Notes: generated by a model not told the origin, from the letters alone. A DNA stretch of 64,000 nucleotides from Micromonospora echinofusca (GCF_900091445.1 NZ_LT607733.1:5793001-5857000); one strand, 5' to 3'. Shown: positions 43,933 through 55,737, counted from the stretch's first letter. Numbers and translations: made by a program.

Positions 43933-43949
43933 TCAGACACGTCGTCTGA
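43933..43949. promoter_or_regulatory. Inverted repeat upstream of the DUF4230 gene
   Basis: TCAGAC-ACGTC-GTCTGA is a perfect 6-bp inverted repeat with a 5-nt centre, 9 nt before the start codon. It may be an operator or a small leader hairpin. No regulator is assigned. Confidence 0.4.
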
Positions 43950-44057
43950 GGATGACGGTACGGCTCCTGTGCGACACCCGCTCGGCGAAGGACGCACCGC
44001 CGCGCCGATCCGACAGAACCGCAGGTCAGGACGGGTCGGACAGCCGGCGTCCCGCGC

Positions 44058-44363
44058 TCACTCGATCGGGCCGGAGAGGACGAGCACCCGGGCGTGGATC
44101 TGGTTGCGCTGCTGGAGCGCCGCGCGCAGGGCGCGGTGCAGTCCGTCCTCCAGGTAGAGCCCGCCGTTCCACTGCACCACGTGCGGGAAGAGGTCGCCGT
44201 AGAAGGTGGAGTCCTCGGCGAGGAGCTTGTCCAGCGCCAACTCGCGCTTGGTGGTGATCAACTGATCCAGGCGCAGCGGCCTCGGCGGGATCTCCGCCCA
44301 CTGCTTGAGCGTCAGGTTGTGCTCCGGATAGGGACGCCCGTCCCGGACCGCTCTGAAGATCAC
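44058..44363 (-). CDS. Conserved actinobacterial protein, ParB-like fold suspected
   Basis: A 101-residue protein: VIFRAVRDGRPYPEH, then LITTKRELALDKLL, EDSTFYGDLFPHVVQWN and YLEDGLHRALRAALQQR. The strand followed by an E/D-G-x-H-R-x-x-A-A segment is reminiscent of the ParB/sulfiredoxin-type nuclease fold. The composition and conservation-like density suggest a real cytoplasmic protein found throughout actinomycetes. Function unknown. The GTG start is the most likely one; GGAG lies rather far upstream (about 12 nt). The gene stands alone between DUF4230 and nitroreductase genes. Confidence 0.75.
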   Translation of the reverse strand: MIFRAVRDGRPYPEHNLTLKQWAEIPPRPLRLDQLITTKRELALDKLLAEDSTFYGDLFPHVVQWNGGLYLEDGLHRALRAALQQRNQIHARVLVLSGPIE

Positions 44364-44565
44364 GACGGCACGCTCCCCTCCCCCTGGCCGGGCCGACCCA
44401 CGACACCGGGTCGGGTCGCGGCGCGGCGCCCACGACCCGCGGCACCGATGACCGTGCCAGCGTAGCCGCCTGCACCACGCCGCGTTCTGCTCCCTGACGT
44501 CAGTTTCACTACCCACCGTCCGGTTCGCCAGCGGACGGCACGTCCGACGGGTCATCCGCCGCCGG

Positions 44566-45168
44566 TCAGCTCCACCGTCCCCGCCGGACGACCTCGTCCA
44601 CCGGTCGGCGCCCCCGGCGCAGCGACGGTGACCGGTGGTCGGACGCACGGTAACCCACCGTGACGGCACCGACGGGCTCGTACTCCGCCGGCACCCCGAA
44701 CGCCTCCCGGTACGCGTCGAGGCGCTGGGCGGGGATGCCGAAGAAGCACGCCCCCAGCCCCTCGTCCACGGCGGTCAGCAGCATCAGCAGGGCGGCGAAG
44801 CCGGTGTCCACGTACCAGTAGGGCACCGGCCAGCGCTCCGTCGAGCGGTCCGCCCAGCCCTTGTCGGGTTCCGCGTACCGCTCCAGGTAGGCCGACCGGT
44901 TCGCGTGCGGGACGACGATCAGCGGCGCCCGCCGCATCCCCGCCAGCCACCGCTCCCGGCCGCCGCCGCCCGGGGTGGTCGCCGTCCAGAACCGCTCCCG
45001 GTCCTCCGGCGCCTCCAGCACCAGGAAACCCCAGCCCTGGGCGAAGCCGGCCGACGGCGCGCGGACCGCGTGGTCGAGCAGCCGCTCCACCACGTCGGGC
45101 GGGACGGGACGGTCCGGGTCGTAGTTGCGCACCATCCGGCGCCGCCGGACCACCTCGCTGAACTCCAT
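44566..45168 (-). CDS. Nitroreductase family protein
   Basis: A 200-residue FMN-dependent nitroreductase-like protein. RRRRMVRNYDPDRPV provides the FMN phosphate-binding Arg residues, HAVRAPSAGFAQGWGFLVL the second FMN segment, and GLGACFFGIPAQRLD the C-terminal part of the fold. Such homodimeric enzymes reduce nitro compounds, quinones or flavins with NAD(P)H. The ATG follows GGGGGAGCGC and lies 12 nt after the aldose-epimerase stop, so both may be on one transcript. The substrate is unknown. Confidence 0.92.
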   Translation of the reverse strand: MEFSEVVRRRRMVRNYDPDRPVPPDVVERLLDHAVRAPSAGFAQGWGFLVLEAPEDRERFWTATTPGGGGRERWLAGMRRAPLIVVPHANRSAYLERYAEPDKGWADRSTERWPVPYWYVDTGFAALLMLLTAVDEGLGACFFGIPAQRLDAYREAFGVPAEYEPVGAVTVGYRASDHRSPSLRRGRRPVDEVVRRGRWS

Positions 45169-45180
45169 GCGCTCCCCCGC

Positions 45181-46110
45181 TCAGACCCCGGGCCGTACGC
45201 CCCAGACACCCCGCCAGGTCGCGCCCGGCTTCAGGGTGATCACGTCCCGGCCGGAGCGGAACGCGTCCGGCGGGCAGGTCATCGGCTCCACCGCCACCGA
45301 CCGACGCCGCCGCTCGCCGGGCAGGGCGTCGCCGGTGAACACCTGCCACCAGCCGAACTCCCGGTCCGCCCAGATCCGTACGCCCGCCGCGCCGTCCGGG
45401 GCGGCCAGGCTGACCACCGAACCGCCGTCCTCGTCGCGGACCACGTCGCCGAAGCAGAGGTCGAGTTGGGCGCCGCCGATGCGGCGGGGGCTGGTCCAGT
45501 CGTACTCGGTGCCCTCGACCGGGGTGACGCCGATCGGCAGCAGCCTGCCGTCCACGTGCAGCCGCTTCCGGGCGGGCAGCCGCATCGACAGGTCGTCCAC
45601 CGCCACCCCGGGCACCCGCAGGTACGGGTGCACCGCGAAGCCGAACGGCGCCGGCTCGTCGCCGAGGTTCGTCGCCTCGTGCTCCGCGCGCAGGCCGTCC
45701 GGCCCGACGCTCCACCGGGTACGCAGCCGCAGCGGCCACGGGTAGCCCGGCTGCGGCGGCAGGTCGTAGCCGACGGTCACCGCGTCGGACGACTGCTCCA
45801 CCAGCCGCCACGGCACCCAGTTGACCAGCCCGTGGATGGCCACGCCCCGGTTCGGCTCGCTGAGCGTGAGCTGCAACGACCGCTCGCCGAAGGTGTAGCG
45901 CCCGTCGCGGATCCGGTTCGGCCAGGGGGCCAGCACCTGCCCGGCACAGCCGGGGCAGAGCTCGTCGGCGTCGTACCCGTCGAGGTGGTCGGTGCCGTCG
46001 TGCCGGTATGTCCGGACCCCGCCGCCCACCTCAACGATGACGGCCTCGTGGCCGGCGGCCGAAATGCTCCACTGCGCGCCCGAGGGCGGACGCTGGTCGG
46101 GGGTGTCCAT
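45181..46110 (-). CDS. Aldose 1-epimerase family protein
   Basis: A 309-residue beta-supersandwich enzyme of the galactose mutarotase group. It has LAPWPNRIRDGRYTF (substrate Arg), AIHGLVNW (His), FGFAVHPYLRVPG (second His) and EPMTCPPDAFRSG near the C-terminus carrying the catalytic Glu. It would interconvert alpha and beta anomers of an aldose. The start is not preceded by a Shine-Dalgarno; TAGGGT lies 7 nt upstream, suggesting a leaderless message. Nitroreductase follows on the same strand. Confidence 0.93.
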   Translation of the reverse strand: MDTPDQRPPSGAQWSISAAGHEAVIVEVGGGVRTYRHDGTDHLDGYDADELCPGCAGQVLAPWPNRIRDGRYTFGERSLQLTLSEPNRGVAIHGLVNWVPWRLVEQSSDAVTVGYDLPPQPGYPWPLRLRTRWSVGPDGLRAEHEATNLGDEPAPFGFAVHPYLRVPGVAVDDLSMRLPARKRLHVDGRLLPIGVTPVEGTEYDWTSPRRIGGAQLDLCFGDVVRDEDGGSVVSLAAPDGAAGVRIWADREFGWWQVFTGDALPGERRRRSVAVEPMTCPPDAFRSGRDVITLKPGATWRGVWGVRPGV

Positions 46111-46117
46111 GCGGGGG

Positions 46118-46123
46118 ACCCTA
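46118..46123 (-). promoter_or_regulatory. -10 element of a leaderless promoter (aldose epimerase)
   Basis: On the minus strand TAGGGT lies 7 nt before the ATG at 46110. Confidence 0.5.
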
Positions 46124-46163
46124 ACGGTTCCCGCCCCGCCGTCGCTCGCCCCGACCGGGCCCG

Positions 46164-47477
46164 TCACCCCCGGTCGTCGCCGGAGCGGGCCGCCGCCCGG
46201 TAGCGCAGCAGCACCGGGAACGCCACCGCGAGCAGCACCGCGAGCGCCGCCGAGATCAACCCGCCGCTGACCCAGGCGACGCCGCCGCCGAAGCCCGCCG
46301 CCACCGCGCCGGCCCGCAGGTCGCCCAGGCGCGGACCGCCGGCGATGACCACCGTGTTGACGCCCATGAGCCGCCCGCGCATCCGGTCCGGCGCGTAGAC
46401 CAGCAGCAGCGACTGCCGCAGCACCGCGCTGACCAGGTCGGCCGCCCCGGCCACCGCGAGCAGCAGCACCATCAGCCAGAGCTGGCCGGCCAGCCCGGCC
46501 GCCGCCACGGCCAGCCCCCAGCCGACCACCGCCACCACCAGCACCAGCCCCTGCCGGCGCAACCGACCGATCCAGCCGGAGGTCAGCCCGCCGAGCATCG
46601 CGCCCGCCGCGATCGCGCTGTAGAGCCAGCCGACCGCCGCGCCGCCACCGAACCGGGACTCGGCGATCTCGGGGAAGAGCGCCCGGGGCATCGCCAGCAC
46701 CATGGCGATCAGGTCGATCACGAAGGAGAGCAGCAGCACCGGCGTGGTCGCCAGGTAGCGCAGCCCGTCGACGATGCTGGCCAGCCCGGCCCGGCGTGGG
46801 GAGCCCGGGGCGGCCCGGCCCGCGTCCGGGTCCGGCTCCGGCGGCATGGCCGGCAGCCGCACGGTCGCCCAGACGGCCACGGTGTAGAGCGCCGCGTCGG
46901 CCGCGTACGCGATGGGCAGGCCCAGGTCCGTGCCCCACCAGGCGAAGATCAGGCCGGCGACCAGCGGGCCGAACACCGAGGCGGCCGTGTGGGTGGTGAA
47001 GTTCAGCGTGCTCGCCGCCGGCACCAACTCCGCCGGCACCAGCCGGGGCAGGATCGCGTTGCGGGTGGGCGAGCTGACCGCGAAGGCGACCGACTGCACC
47101 GCCACCAGGGCGAGCAGCAGCAGCGGGCTGCCGACGCCGAGCACCGCCTGCACCACCAGGCCGAACGTGGCGACCCAGAGCACCGCCGCGGTCGCCAGCA
47201 GCACCTTGCGCCGGTCGTGCGCGTCGGCCAGCGCACCGCCCCAGAGCCCGAAGACCAGCAGCGGCAGGAACGCCGCGATCCCGATCAGGCCGACCCAGAG
47301 CGAACTGCCGGTCAGCGCGTACATCTCCACCGGCACGGCGACCGCGGTGAGCTGGATGCCGAACATCGCGATGCCGTTGCCCAGCCACATCCGCCGGTAG
47401 GCCGGCACGGCCAGCGGGCTCAGGTCGATCGCGAAGCGGCGCAGCCCGCCCGGCCGGGGGGCCTTGAGCTGGGTCAC
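46164..47477 (-). CDS. MFS transporter (MFS_3/EntS-like)
   Basis: A 437-residue protein with about twelve TM helices. The A-like loop [17 protein letters not shown] between helices 2 and 3 and [13 protein letters not shown] in helix 4-5 are typical of MFS_3/enterobactin-exporter-type permeases. It probably exports a small molecule; the substrate is unknown. The GTG overlaps the stop of pdxH by 4 nt (GTGA), so translation is coupled to pdxH, an unexpected pairing with vitamin B6 metabolism. The C-terminus is short and charged. Confidence 0.92.
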   Translation of the reverse strand: MTQLKAPRPGGLRRFAIDLSPLAVPAYRRMWLGNGIAMFGIQLTAVAVPVEMYALTGSSLWVGLIGIAAFLPLLVFGLWGGALADAHDRRKVLLATAAVLWVATFGLVVQAVLGVGSPLLLLALVAVQSVAFAVSSPTRNAILPRLVPAELVPAASTLNFTTHTAASVFGPLVAGLIFAWWGTDLGLPIAYAADAALYTVAVWATVRLPAMPPEPDPDAGRAAPGSPRRAGLASIVDGLRYLATTPVLLLSFVIDLIAMVLAMPRALFPEIAESRFGGGAAVGWLYSAIAAGAMLGGLTSGWIGRLRRQGLVLVVAVVGWGLAVAAAGLAGQLWLMVLLLAVAGAADLVSAVLRQSLLLVYAPDRMRGRLMGVNTVVIAGGPRLGDLRAGAVAAGFGGGVAWVSGGLISAALAVLLAVAFPVLLRYRAAARSGDDRG

Positions 47478-48133
47478 GGGGCCAGCCGTTCCACGACCCA
47501 CTCCCCGGCCCCGGTACGCCGGAACCGCAGCCGGTCGTGCAGCCGGCTGACCCGGCCCTGCCAGAACTCCACCGCGTCCGGCCGCACCCGCAGGCCGCCC
47601 CAGTACGGCGGGGCGGGGATCGGCTCGACCTCGGCGAAACGCTCGGCCGCCGCCCGGTACGCCTCGTCCAGCACGGCCCGCCCGGGGATCACCCGCGACT
47701 GGGCGCTGGCCCAGGCGCCGAGCTGGGAGCCGCGCGGCCGGCTGGCGAAGTACGCCTCCGTCTCCGCCCGGTCGACCCGCTCGACCCGGCCGGTGACCGT
47801 CACCTGCCGGTGCATCGGGAACCAGGGAAAGACCAGGCTGACGTACGGGTTGGCGGCCGCCTCGGCGCCCTTGCGGGACTCGTGGTTGGTGTAGAAGACG
47901 AAGCCCTCCGGGTCGTACCCCTTCAACAGCACGGTCCGGGCGCTCGGGCGGCCCGCGGCGTCGGCGGTGCCGACCACCATCGCGTTCGGTTCGGGCAGCC
48001 CGGCGGCGACCGCGTCGGCGAACCAGCGGGCGAACTGACCGTGCCAGTCGGCGGCCAGATCCGCCTCGGAAAGGCCCAGCTCCGCGGCGTACTCGTTACG
48101 CATGCCCGCCGGCCGGGCTGTGTCCCCCGTCAC
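47474..48133 (-). CDS. pdxH: Pyridoxamine 5'-phosphate oxidase
   Basis: A 219-residue FMN enzyme that oxidises pyridoxine or pyridoxamine 5'-phosphate to pyridoxal 5'-phosphate. Landmarks: [64 protein letters not shown] and the C-terminal [17 protein letters not shown] motif. All are in order at normal length. The GTG at 48133 is chosen because GAGGAGGAGG lies about 6 nt upstream. The first gene of a two-gene unit with the MFS gene. Confidence 0.96.
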   Translation of the reverse strand: MTGDTARPAGMRNEYAAELGLSEADLAADWHGQFARWFADAVAAGLPEPNAMVVGTADAAGRPSARTVLLKGYDPEGFVFYTNHESRKGAEAAANPYVSLVFPWFPMHRQVTVTGRVERVDRAETEAYFASRPRGSQLGAWASAQSRVIPGRAVLDEAYRAAAERFAEVEPIPAPPYWGGLRVRPDAVEFWQGRVSRLHDRLRFRRTGAGEWVVERLAP

Positions 48134-48309
48134 GTTCCCCCTCCTCCTCGTCGGCCCCGCCCACCCTCTGCGGCGCAGGCCAGCCCGCACCGCACAGTGT
48201 CACCGACGCGCTCCGGGCCACCCGGACCGGGGATGTCGTGTGCGGCACAGTCGCCGTGGGTCGCGAATCCGGTTACCCAGCAGGCAAGATGTCACGAACA
48301 CATCCCTGA

Positions 48310-50904
<2,595 letters not shown>

Positions 50905-50911
50905 ATCGTCG

Positions 50912-50956
50912 TCACGGTCGGTGGCCGCCGGGCGCGTCGGCGGCCACCGACCGTGA
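50912..50956 (+). terminator. Hairpin terminator after serC
   Basis: The perfect 18-bp arms TCACGGTCGGTGGCCGCC (50912-50929) and complement (50939-50956) with a 9-nt loop lie 7 nt after the stop. It is the longest perfect stem noticed in the window. Confidence 0.9.
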
Positions 50957-51092
50957 TCATCGTCGCAGCTCAGTCGCGACATGCGGGTGTCGCATCCCCC
51001 ACCTGCGGGCAGATGCGCGTACGGTGGTGCGAGGACGCCCGGGTGGCCGGCTCGTGGCGTGACGGCCAGCGAAGCGGGACGGAGGCAACGCC

Positions 51093-52178
51093 ATGCGCCC
51101 AGTACGCTTCGTCGCCCTCTCCGAGGACGGCCAGGCCCTGGTGCTCGCCGACGAGGTCGGGCGACTGCTCGCCCTGCCCATCGACGAGCGGATCGCCGGC
51201 GCGTTGCACGCCGAGCCCGGCGCCCCGCCGCTCGCGGTGGCCCCGGCGGCGACCGCCGATCCGGTGCCCTCACTCTCCCCACGGGACATCCAGGCCAAGA
51301 TCCGCTCCGGCGAGTCCGCCGAGGACGTCGCCCGCATCGCCGGCGTGCCCGTCGACCGGGTGCTGCGCTACGCCGGCCCGGTGCTCCAGGAGCGGGCCAT
51401 GCTCGCCCAGCACGCCCGCCGCACCCGGCTCAAGGGCGCGGAGAAGCCCACCCCGCTCGCCGAGGTGGTCAACGGCCGGCTGGCCCAGCACGGGATCGAC
51501 ACCGAGAAGATCTCCTGGGACGCGTGGCGCCGCGACGACGGCACCTGGCGGATCGTGGCGACCTGGCCCTCGGGCAAGGCGACCGCGCAGGCGATCTGGG
51601 ATCTCGACAAGACCCGGCAGGCGGTCACCCCGCACGACGACATGGCGCAATACCTGTGCGCCGAGCGGCCCACGCCGATCCTCGGCCAGGAGCCGGCGCC
51701 GGAGCGGGGCGGCCACGCGCTGCCCGGCCCGTCGCGCGGCGAGCCGACCCGGGGCGGGCACGGCCTGCCGGCGGCGGCCGAGCACAGCCGTCCCGGCCGC
51801 GACCCGATCCGGGCCGGGCGGGACGCCCTGCTCGCCTCGCTCGACCGTCCGCTCGGCTCGACCTCGGGCCGCGGGCTCGAACCCCGCAGCCCGGCCGCCC
51901 TGGCGGGGCAGGACGCGCCGCGCCAGCGGCCGGTAGGCGGCGGGGCGGCGGCGCTGCTCGGCGGCGGCCAGGGTTCCGCGTTCGACGACGACTCCGACGC
52001 GCCCAAGGAGGTGCCGGCCGTGCCGTCGCTGGCGGTGCTCCGGCCCCGGCGCACGGGCGCGCCCTCGGCAGCGGCGGCCGGCGAGTCGACCGACGCCGGC
52101 GGCAAGCCGCGCAAGCGCCTGCCGAGCTGGGACGACGTGCTCTTCGGCAGCGGCCCGGCGGCCCGCGAGTCCTCGTGA
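51093..52178 (+). CDS. sepH: Septation protein SepH
   Basis: A 361-residue divisome protein. The N-terminal DUF3071 domain (about 1-170) starts MRPVRFVALSEDGQALVLADE. It contains a helix-turn-helix-like LSPRDIQAKIRSGESAEDVARIAGVPVDRVLRYAGPV and continues through WRRDDGTWRIVATWPSGKATAQAIWDLD. The rest is a disordered Pro/Arg/Gly-rich tail ending KRLPSWDDVLFGS. SepH binds FtsZ and promotes its assembly in streptomycetes and mycobacteria. The ATG follows GGAGGCAACGCC. A perfect terminator follows, so the gene is monocistronic. Confidence 0.96.
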   Translation: MRPVRFVALSEDGQALVLADEVGRLLALPIDERIAGALHAEPGAPPLAVAPAATADPVPSLSPRDIQAKIRSGESAEDVARIAGVPVDRVLRYAGPVLQERAMLAQHARRTRLKGAEKPTPLAEVVNGRLAQHGIDTEKISWDAWRRDDGTWRIVATWPSGKATAQAIWDLDKTRQAVTPHDDMAQYLCAERPTPILGQEPAPERGGHALPGPSRGEPTRGGHGLPAAAEHSRPGRDPIRAGRDALLASLDRPLGSTSGRGLEPRSPAALAGQDAPRQRPVGGGAAALLGGGQGSAFDDDSDAPKEVPAVPSLAVLRPRRTGAPSAAAAGESTDAGGKPRKRLPSWDDVLFGSGPAARESS

Positions 52179-52185
52179 CCGCCTG

Positions 52186-52217
52186 ACTCCGGCGACGGAT
52201 CCCCGTCGCCGGAGTCG
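52186..52217 (+). terminator. Hairpin terminator after sepH
   Basis: The perfect 14-bp arms GACTCCGGCGACGG (52186-52199) and complement (52204-52217) with a 4-nt loop lie 7 nt after the stop. Confidence 0.88.
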
Positions 52218-52257
52218 ACGCGAGGCACTCGAAGTGCCGCCGTGGGAGGGTGGCCTC

Positions 52258-53244
52258 ATGGAGTACACGAACCTTGGCCGTACGGGCCTGTCCGTCAGCC
52301 GCCTCTGCCTCGGCACGATGAACTTCGGGCCGCAGACCACCGAGCCGGACAGCTTCGCGATCATGGACCGGGCCCTCGAGCACGGGATCAACTTCTTCGA
52401 CACCGCCAACGTCTACGGCTGGCAGACCGGCGAGGGGATCACCGAGCAGATCATCGGACGCTGGTTCGCCCAGGGCGGCGGCCGGCGGGAGAAGGTCGTG
52501 CTGGCCACCAAGGTCTACGGAAAGATGGGCGAGTGGCCCAACGAGCAGGGCCTCTCCGCGCGGCACATCGTCCGGGCCTGCGAGGACTCGCTGCGCCGGC
52601 TCCAGACCGACACCATCGACCTCTACCAGATGCACCACGTCTCCCGCAGCACGCCGTGGGAGGAGATCTGGCAGGCCATGGAGACCCTGGTCGCCCAGGG
52701 CAAGGTGCTCTACGTCGGATCGTCCAACTTCGCCGGCTGGCACATCGCCGTGGCGCAGGAGGCGGCGGGGAAGCGTCACTTCCTCGGCCTCGTCTCCGAG
52801 CAGTGCATCTACAACCTGATGACCCGGCACGTCGAGCTGGAGGTGGTGCCCGCCGCGCAGCACCACGGGCTGGGTGTCATCCCGTGGTCGCCGCTGCACG
52901 GCGGGCTGCTCGCCGGGGTGCTGCGCAAGATGGCCGAGGGCGGGGCCGCACGCGGCGCCAGCGGCCGCTCCGCCGACGCGCTCGCCGAGCACCGGCCCAC
53001 CATCGAGGCGTACGAGAAACTCTGCGGCGACCTCGGTCACGACCCGGCGGACGTGGCCCTCGGCTGGCTGCTGTCGCGGCCCGGGGTGACCGCTCCGATC
53101 ATCGGGCCGCGCACCACCGGGCAGCTCGACCGTTCCCTGGGCGCCCTGACCGTCGACCTCGACGAGGGCACCCTCTCCCGCCTGGACGAGCTCTTCCCGC
53201 CCGTCGGCAACGGCGGCCCCGGCCCGGAGGCCTGGGCCTGGTGA
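52258..53244 (+). CDS. Aldo/keto reductase
   Basis: A 328-residue TIM-barrel NADPH-dependent reductase with the catalytic tetrad: Asp48 and Tyr53 (FFDTANVYG), Lys85 (ATKVYG) and His126 or His127 (LYQMHH). It ends with the cofactor-binding IIGPRTTGQLDRSLGAL segment. Overall length and motifs fit the YghZ/Kv-beta-like AKR group. The ATG at 52258 has GGAGGGTGG about 4 nt upstream. It stands alone after sepH and converges with thpR. The substrate is unknown. Confidence 0.95.
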   Translation: MEYTNLGRTGLSVSRLCLGTMNFGPQTTEPDSFAIMDRALEHGINFFDTANVYGWQTGEGITEQIIGRWFAQGGGRREKVVLATKVYGKMGEWPNEQGLSARHIVRACEDSLRRLQTDTIDLYQMHHVSRSTPWEEIWQAMETLVAQGKVLYVGSSNFAGWHIAVAQEAAGKRHFLGLVSEQCIYNLMTRHVELEVVPAAQHHGLGVIPWSPLHGGLLAGVLRKMAEGGAARGASGRSADALAEHRPTIEAYEKLCGDLGHDPADVALGWLLSRPGVTAPIIGPRTTGQLDRSLGALTVDLDEGTLSRLDELFPPVGNGGPGPEAWAW

Positions 53245-53254
53245 CCCGGGAGCG

Positions 53255-53833
53255 TCAGAGGGGCCAGGCGGCCAGCCGGTCGTAGGTGGGGCGGGGGCCG
53301 GGGTGGCTGCGCACGAGCACCATCTCGCCGGCCGGCCACTCCGGGCCCTCGTAGTCGTCGAGCGTGGCCACGTCGGCGGCCACGTCGGCCGGGGACACCC
53401 GGTCGCCGGGGCGGGCGATCGTCAGGTGCGGGCGGAAGGGCTTCTCGTCGTACGGCAGGCGGCCGTGCCGCAGCCGGGAGCGGATCAGCCGGGCCAGCAC
53501 CTGCACCGGCTCCACCTCGCCCCGGAGGTCGACCCAGAGGACGGTGAACCGGCCCCGCCCGAACCGCCCGCCGCCGGCCAGTCGGAGCCGGGGCGCGGCC
53601 TGGCGGCCGTCGCGGGCCCACTCGGCGGCCAGCCCGAGCGCGCTCTCCACGGCGACCAGCCGGTCCGCCTCGACGTCGCCGAGGAAGGCGAGGGTGACGT
53701 GCGCGTTGCCGGGGTCGGCGAGCCGGACGTTGGTCCCGGCGGCGGCCGCCGCGCCGACGCGCAGCCGGGCGACCTGCGCGCCGAGGTGCGTGACCGCCCC
53801 GGGTGGCGGGTAGAGCGCGACGAAGAGCCTCAC
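53255..53833 (-). CDS. thpR: RNA 2',3'-cyclic phosphodiesterase (2'-5' RNA ligase family)
   Basis: A 192-residue 2H phosphoesterase with the paired H-x-T motifs His45 (HVTLAF) and His136 (HLTIAR), each on a strand of the bilobal fold. MRLFVALYPP is the usual start. The enzyme hydrolyses 2',3'-cyclic phosphates in RNA and can ligate 2'-5'. The GTG follows GAGGGTGGCGC and lies 9 nt after the stop of the membrane-anchored gene at 53843, so the two are co-transcribed from the leaderless promoter at 54359. Confidence 0.93.
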   Translation of the reverse strand: MRLFVALYPPPGAVTHLGAQVARLRVGAAAAAGTNVRLADPGNAHVTLAFLGDVEADRLVAVESALGLAAEWARDGRQAAPRLRLAGGGRFGRGRFTVLWVDLRGEVEPVQVLARLIRSRLRHGRLPYDEKPFRPHLTIARPGDRVSPADVAADVATLDDYEGPEWPAGEMVLVRSHPGPRPTYDRLAAWPL

Positions 53834-53842
53834 GCGCCACCC

Positions 53843-54352
53843 TCAGCGGTGCCGCTGCCGGTGGCCGGCCCGGGCGGCGGGCAGGGTCAGCCCGGCGGCG
53901 TGCAGCAGGCCCTCCACCCGGACCCGTTCCAGCTCCAGGTCGACGCCCTCCAGCTCGGTCAGGTGCTCGGTGAGCCCGAGGGCCCGGCAGGCCAGCCGGA
54001 GGCGGTCGTCGTACGCCCGCAGGATCGTGCCGTGCCAGACGGGCTGGCGGCCGTCGGAGGCGGCCCCCTGCCCGCGCAGACGACGCAGGTCGGCGGCGAG
54101 TTCCTCCAGCGGGCGGCGGTCGGGCCGGTCGAAGTCGGTGAGGTCGATGTCGCGGGTCAGCGCGTCGGCCTCGACGGCCCGGTCCAGCCGGGCGATGGTG
54201 CGCCGTTCCCGGCGGCGCTCCCGCCACTCCGCGTACGCGCAGGCGACCCGGTCGATGATCTCGTCCGCGCAGAAGGCCAGGGCGATCAGCACCGGCAGGC
54301 TGGCCGCGGCGACGAAGATCAGGATCAGCAGCAGCGCGCGCCCGGGCTCCAC
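53843..54352 (-). CDS. Membrane-anchored charged protein, unknown function
   Basis: A 169-residue protein with an N-terminal TM helix (about 6-28, ALLLILIFVAAASLPVLIAL). It is followed by an Arg/Glu-rich helical cytoplasmic region containing RERRRERRTIARLDRAVE, DLTDFDRPDRRPLEELAADLRRLR and RILAYDDRL-like helices. No family was recognised, though similar genes are common in actinomycetes. The GTG has TAGCGT 6 nt upstream and no Shine-Dalgarno. It is the first gene of a unit with thpR. Confidence 0.78.
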   Translation of the reverse strand: MEPGRALLLILIFVAAASLPVLIALAFCADEIIDRVACAYAEWRERRRERRTIARLDRAVEADALTRDIDLTDFDRPDRRPLEELAADLRRLRGQGAASDGRQPVWHGTILRAYDDRLRLACRALGLTEHLTELEGVDLELERVRVEGLLHAAGLTLPAARAGHRQRHR

Positions 54353-54358
54353 GTATCG

Positions 54359-54364
54359 ACGCTA
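54359..54364 (-). promoter_or_regulatory. -10 element of a leaderless promoter
   Basis: On the minus strand TAGCGT lies 6 nt before the GTG at 54352, the same hexamer and spacing as at 23299-23311. Confidence 0.6.
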
Positions 54365-54453
54365 AGCCTCTTTCCTCCTTACCGCCACCGCTTTCGTGCC
54401 ATCCACGCCATCCGCAGGATGGGACGGATCGTCCCACTCCGGGGCGGGGACGC

Positions 54454-55737
54454 TCAGCAGTCGGCGGAGGTGACGTAGAAGCGCGGCATCGGCAGGACGC
54501 GGAAGCGCAGCCGGGCGCCGGAGCGGCGCAGCTGCCAGGTGAGCGCGATCAGGATGGTGGCCAGCGAGATCAGCCCGCCGATCCAGATGCTGGCGCCGGC
54601 GCCGTAGGTCTCGGCGACCCAGCCGATGAGCGGCGCCCCGACCGGGTTGGTGCCGAGGAAGACCAGCACCCAGAGGGCCATCACCCGGCCGCGGAAGGCG
54701 GCGTCCGTGCCGAGCTGCACCCGCTGGTTGGCCGCCTGGGCGAAGAACACCATGAAGAAACCGGTCGGCAGCAGCAGGGTCACCACCATCCAGTACGCCG
54801 GGGCGAGCCCCACCAGCGTGCCGAAGACGGCGCAGCCGACCCCCGCGCCGAGCACCAGCCAGACCGACGGACGACTGCGCCGCCCGGTGCCGGCGAGCGC
54901 GCCGACCAGCGCGCCGACCGCCAGGGCGGTGCTGAACAGCCCGAACGAGGCGGCACCGGTCTGGAACACGGTCTTGGCCAGCGCGGCGAGGGTGAGCTGG
55001 AAGTTGAACAGCGACATGCCGATCACCGACATCACCGCCATGGGCAGCAGCAGGTCGGGCCGGCGCCAGACGTAGCGCAGGCCGTCGACCACCTTGGCCG
55101 ACGCCCGCTCGTCGCGCGGCGGCAGCGCCTCCCGGTACAGCTCGGCGGGGCGCATCCGGATCACGGTGACCAGCGGGGCGATCGAGCTGAGCGCGGTGAA
55201 CATGAAGACCGGCCCGACGTCGAAGGCGGCGATGGCCAGGCCGGCGACGGCCGGCCCGACGATCCGGGCGGAGTTGAACACCGCCGCGTTCAGCGAGAGC
55301 GCGTTCGGCAGCAGCGACGTGCCGACCAGTTCGGAGACGAACGCCTGCCGGACCGGGGTCTCCACGGCGTTGGCGACGCCGAGCAGGGCCGCGAACGCGA
55401 AGACGTGCCAGAGCTGCACGAGGCCGGTGATCACCAGCAGGCTCATGGCGAGCGCCAGCACGGTCCAGAACGCGTTCGCGACGAAGAGCAGCATCCGCTT
55501 GTCGTAGCGGTCGGCCAGCCGCCCGGAGAGCAGGGTGAGCAGCAGCACCGGGGTGAACTGGAGCGCGGTGACCACGCCGAGGGCGGTGGCGGAGTTGTCG
55601 GAGAGCTCGAGGACCAGCCAGTCCTGGGCGATGAACATCATCCAGACGCCGATCAGCTTGATCAGCTGCCCGGATGCGAAGAGCCGGTAGTTGCGGACCT
55701 GTAGGGACTGGAACATCGTGCTCAGCTTCGCCTGCAC
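54454..55737 (-). CDS. MFS transporter (MFS_3 type), MarR-linked
   Basis: A 427-residue protein with about twelve TM helices. The loop LLSGRLADRYDKRMLLF and the block ANAVETPVRQAFVSELV are typical of MFS_3 drug/siderophore-export-like permeases. The C-terminus is short with basic Arg residues. The GTG is preceded by GAGGAGG about 11 nt upstream. It lies 68 nt after the MarR gene on the same strand, the usual layout of a repressor and the efflux pump it controls. It probably exports a toxic small molecule that the MarR protein senses. Confidence 0.92.
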   Translation of the reverse strand: MQAKLSTMFQSLQVRNYRLFASGQLIKLIGVWMMFIAQDWLVLELSDNSATALGVVTALQFTPVLLLTLLSGRLADRYDKRMLLFVANAFWTVLALAMSLLVITGLVQLWHVFAFAALLGVANAVETPVRQAFVSELVGTSLLPNALSLNAAVFNSARIVGPAVAGLAIAAFDVGPVFMFTALSSIAPLVTVIRMRPAELYREALPPRDERASAKVVDGLRYVWRRPDLLLPMAVMSVIGMSLFNFQLTLAALAKTVFQTGAASFGLFSTALAVGALVGALAGTGRRSRPSVWLVLGAGVGCAVFGTLVGLAPAYWMVVTLLLPTGFFMVFFAQAANQRVQLGTDAAFRGRVMALWVLVFLGTNPVGAPLIGWVAETYGAGASIWIGGLISLATILIALTWQLRRSGARLRFRVLPMPRFYVTSADC

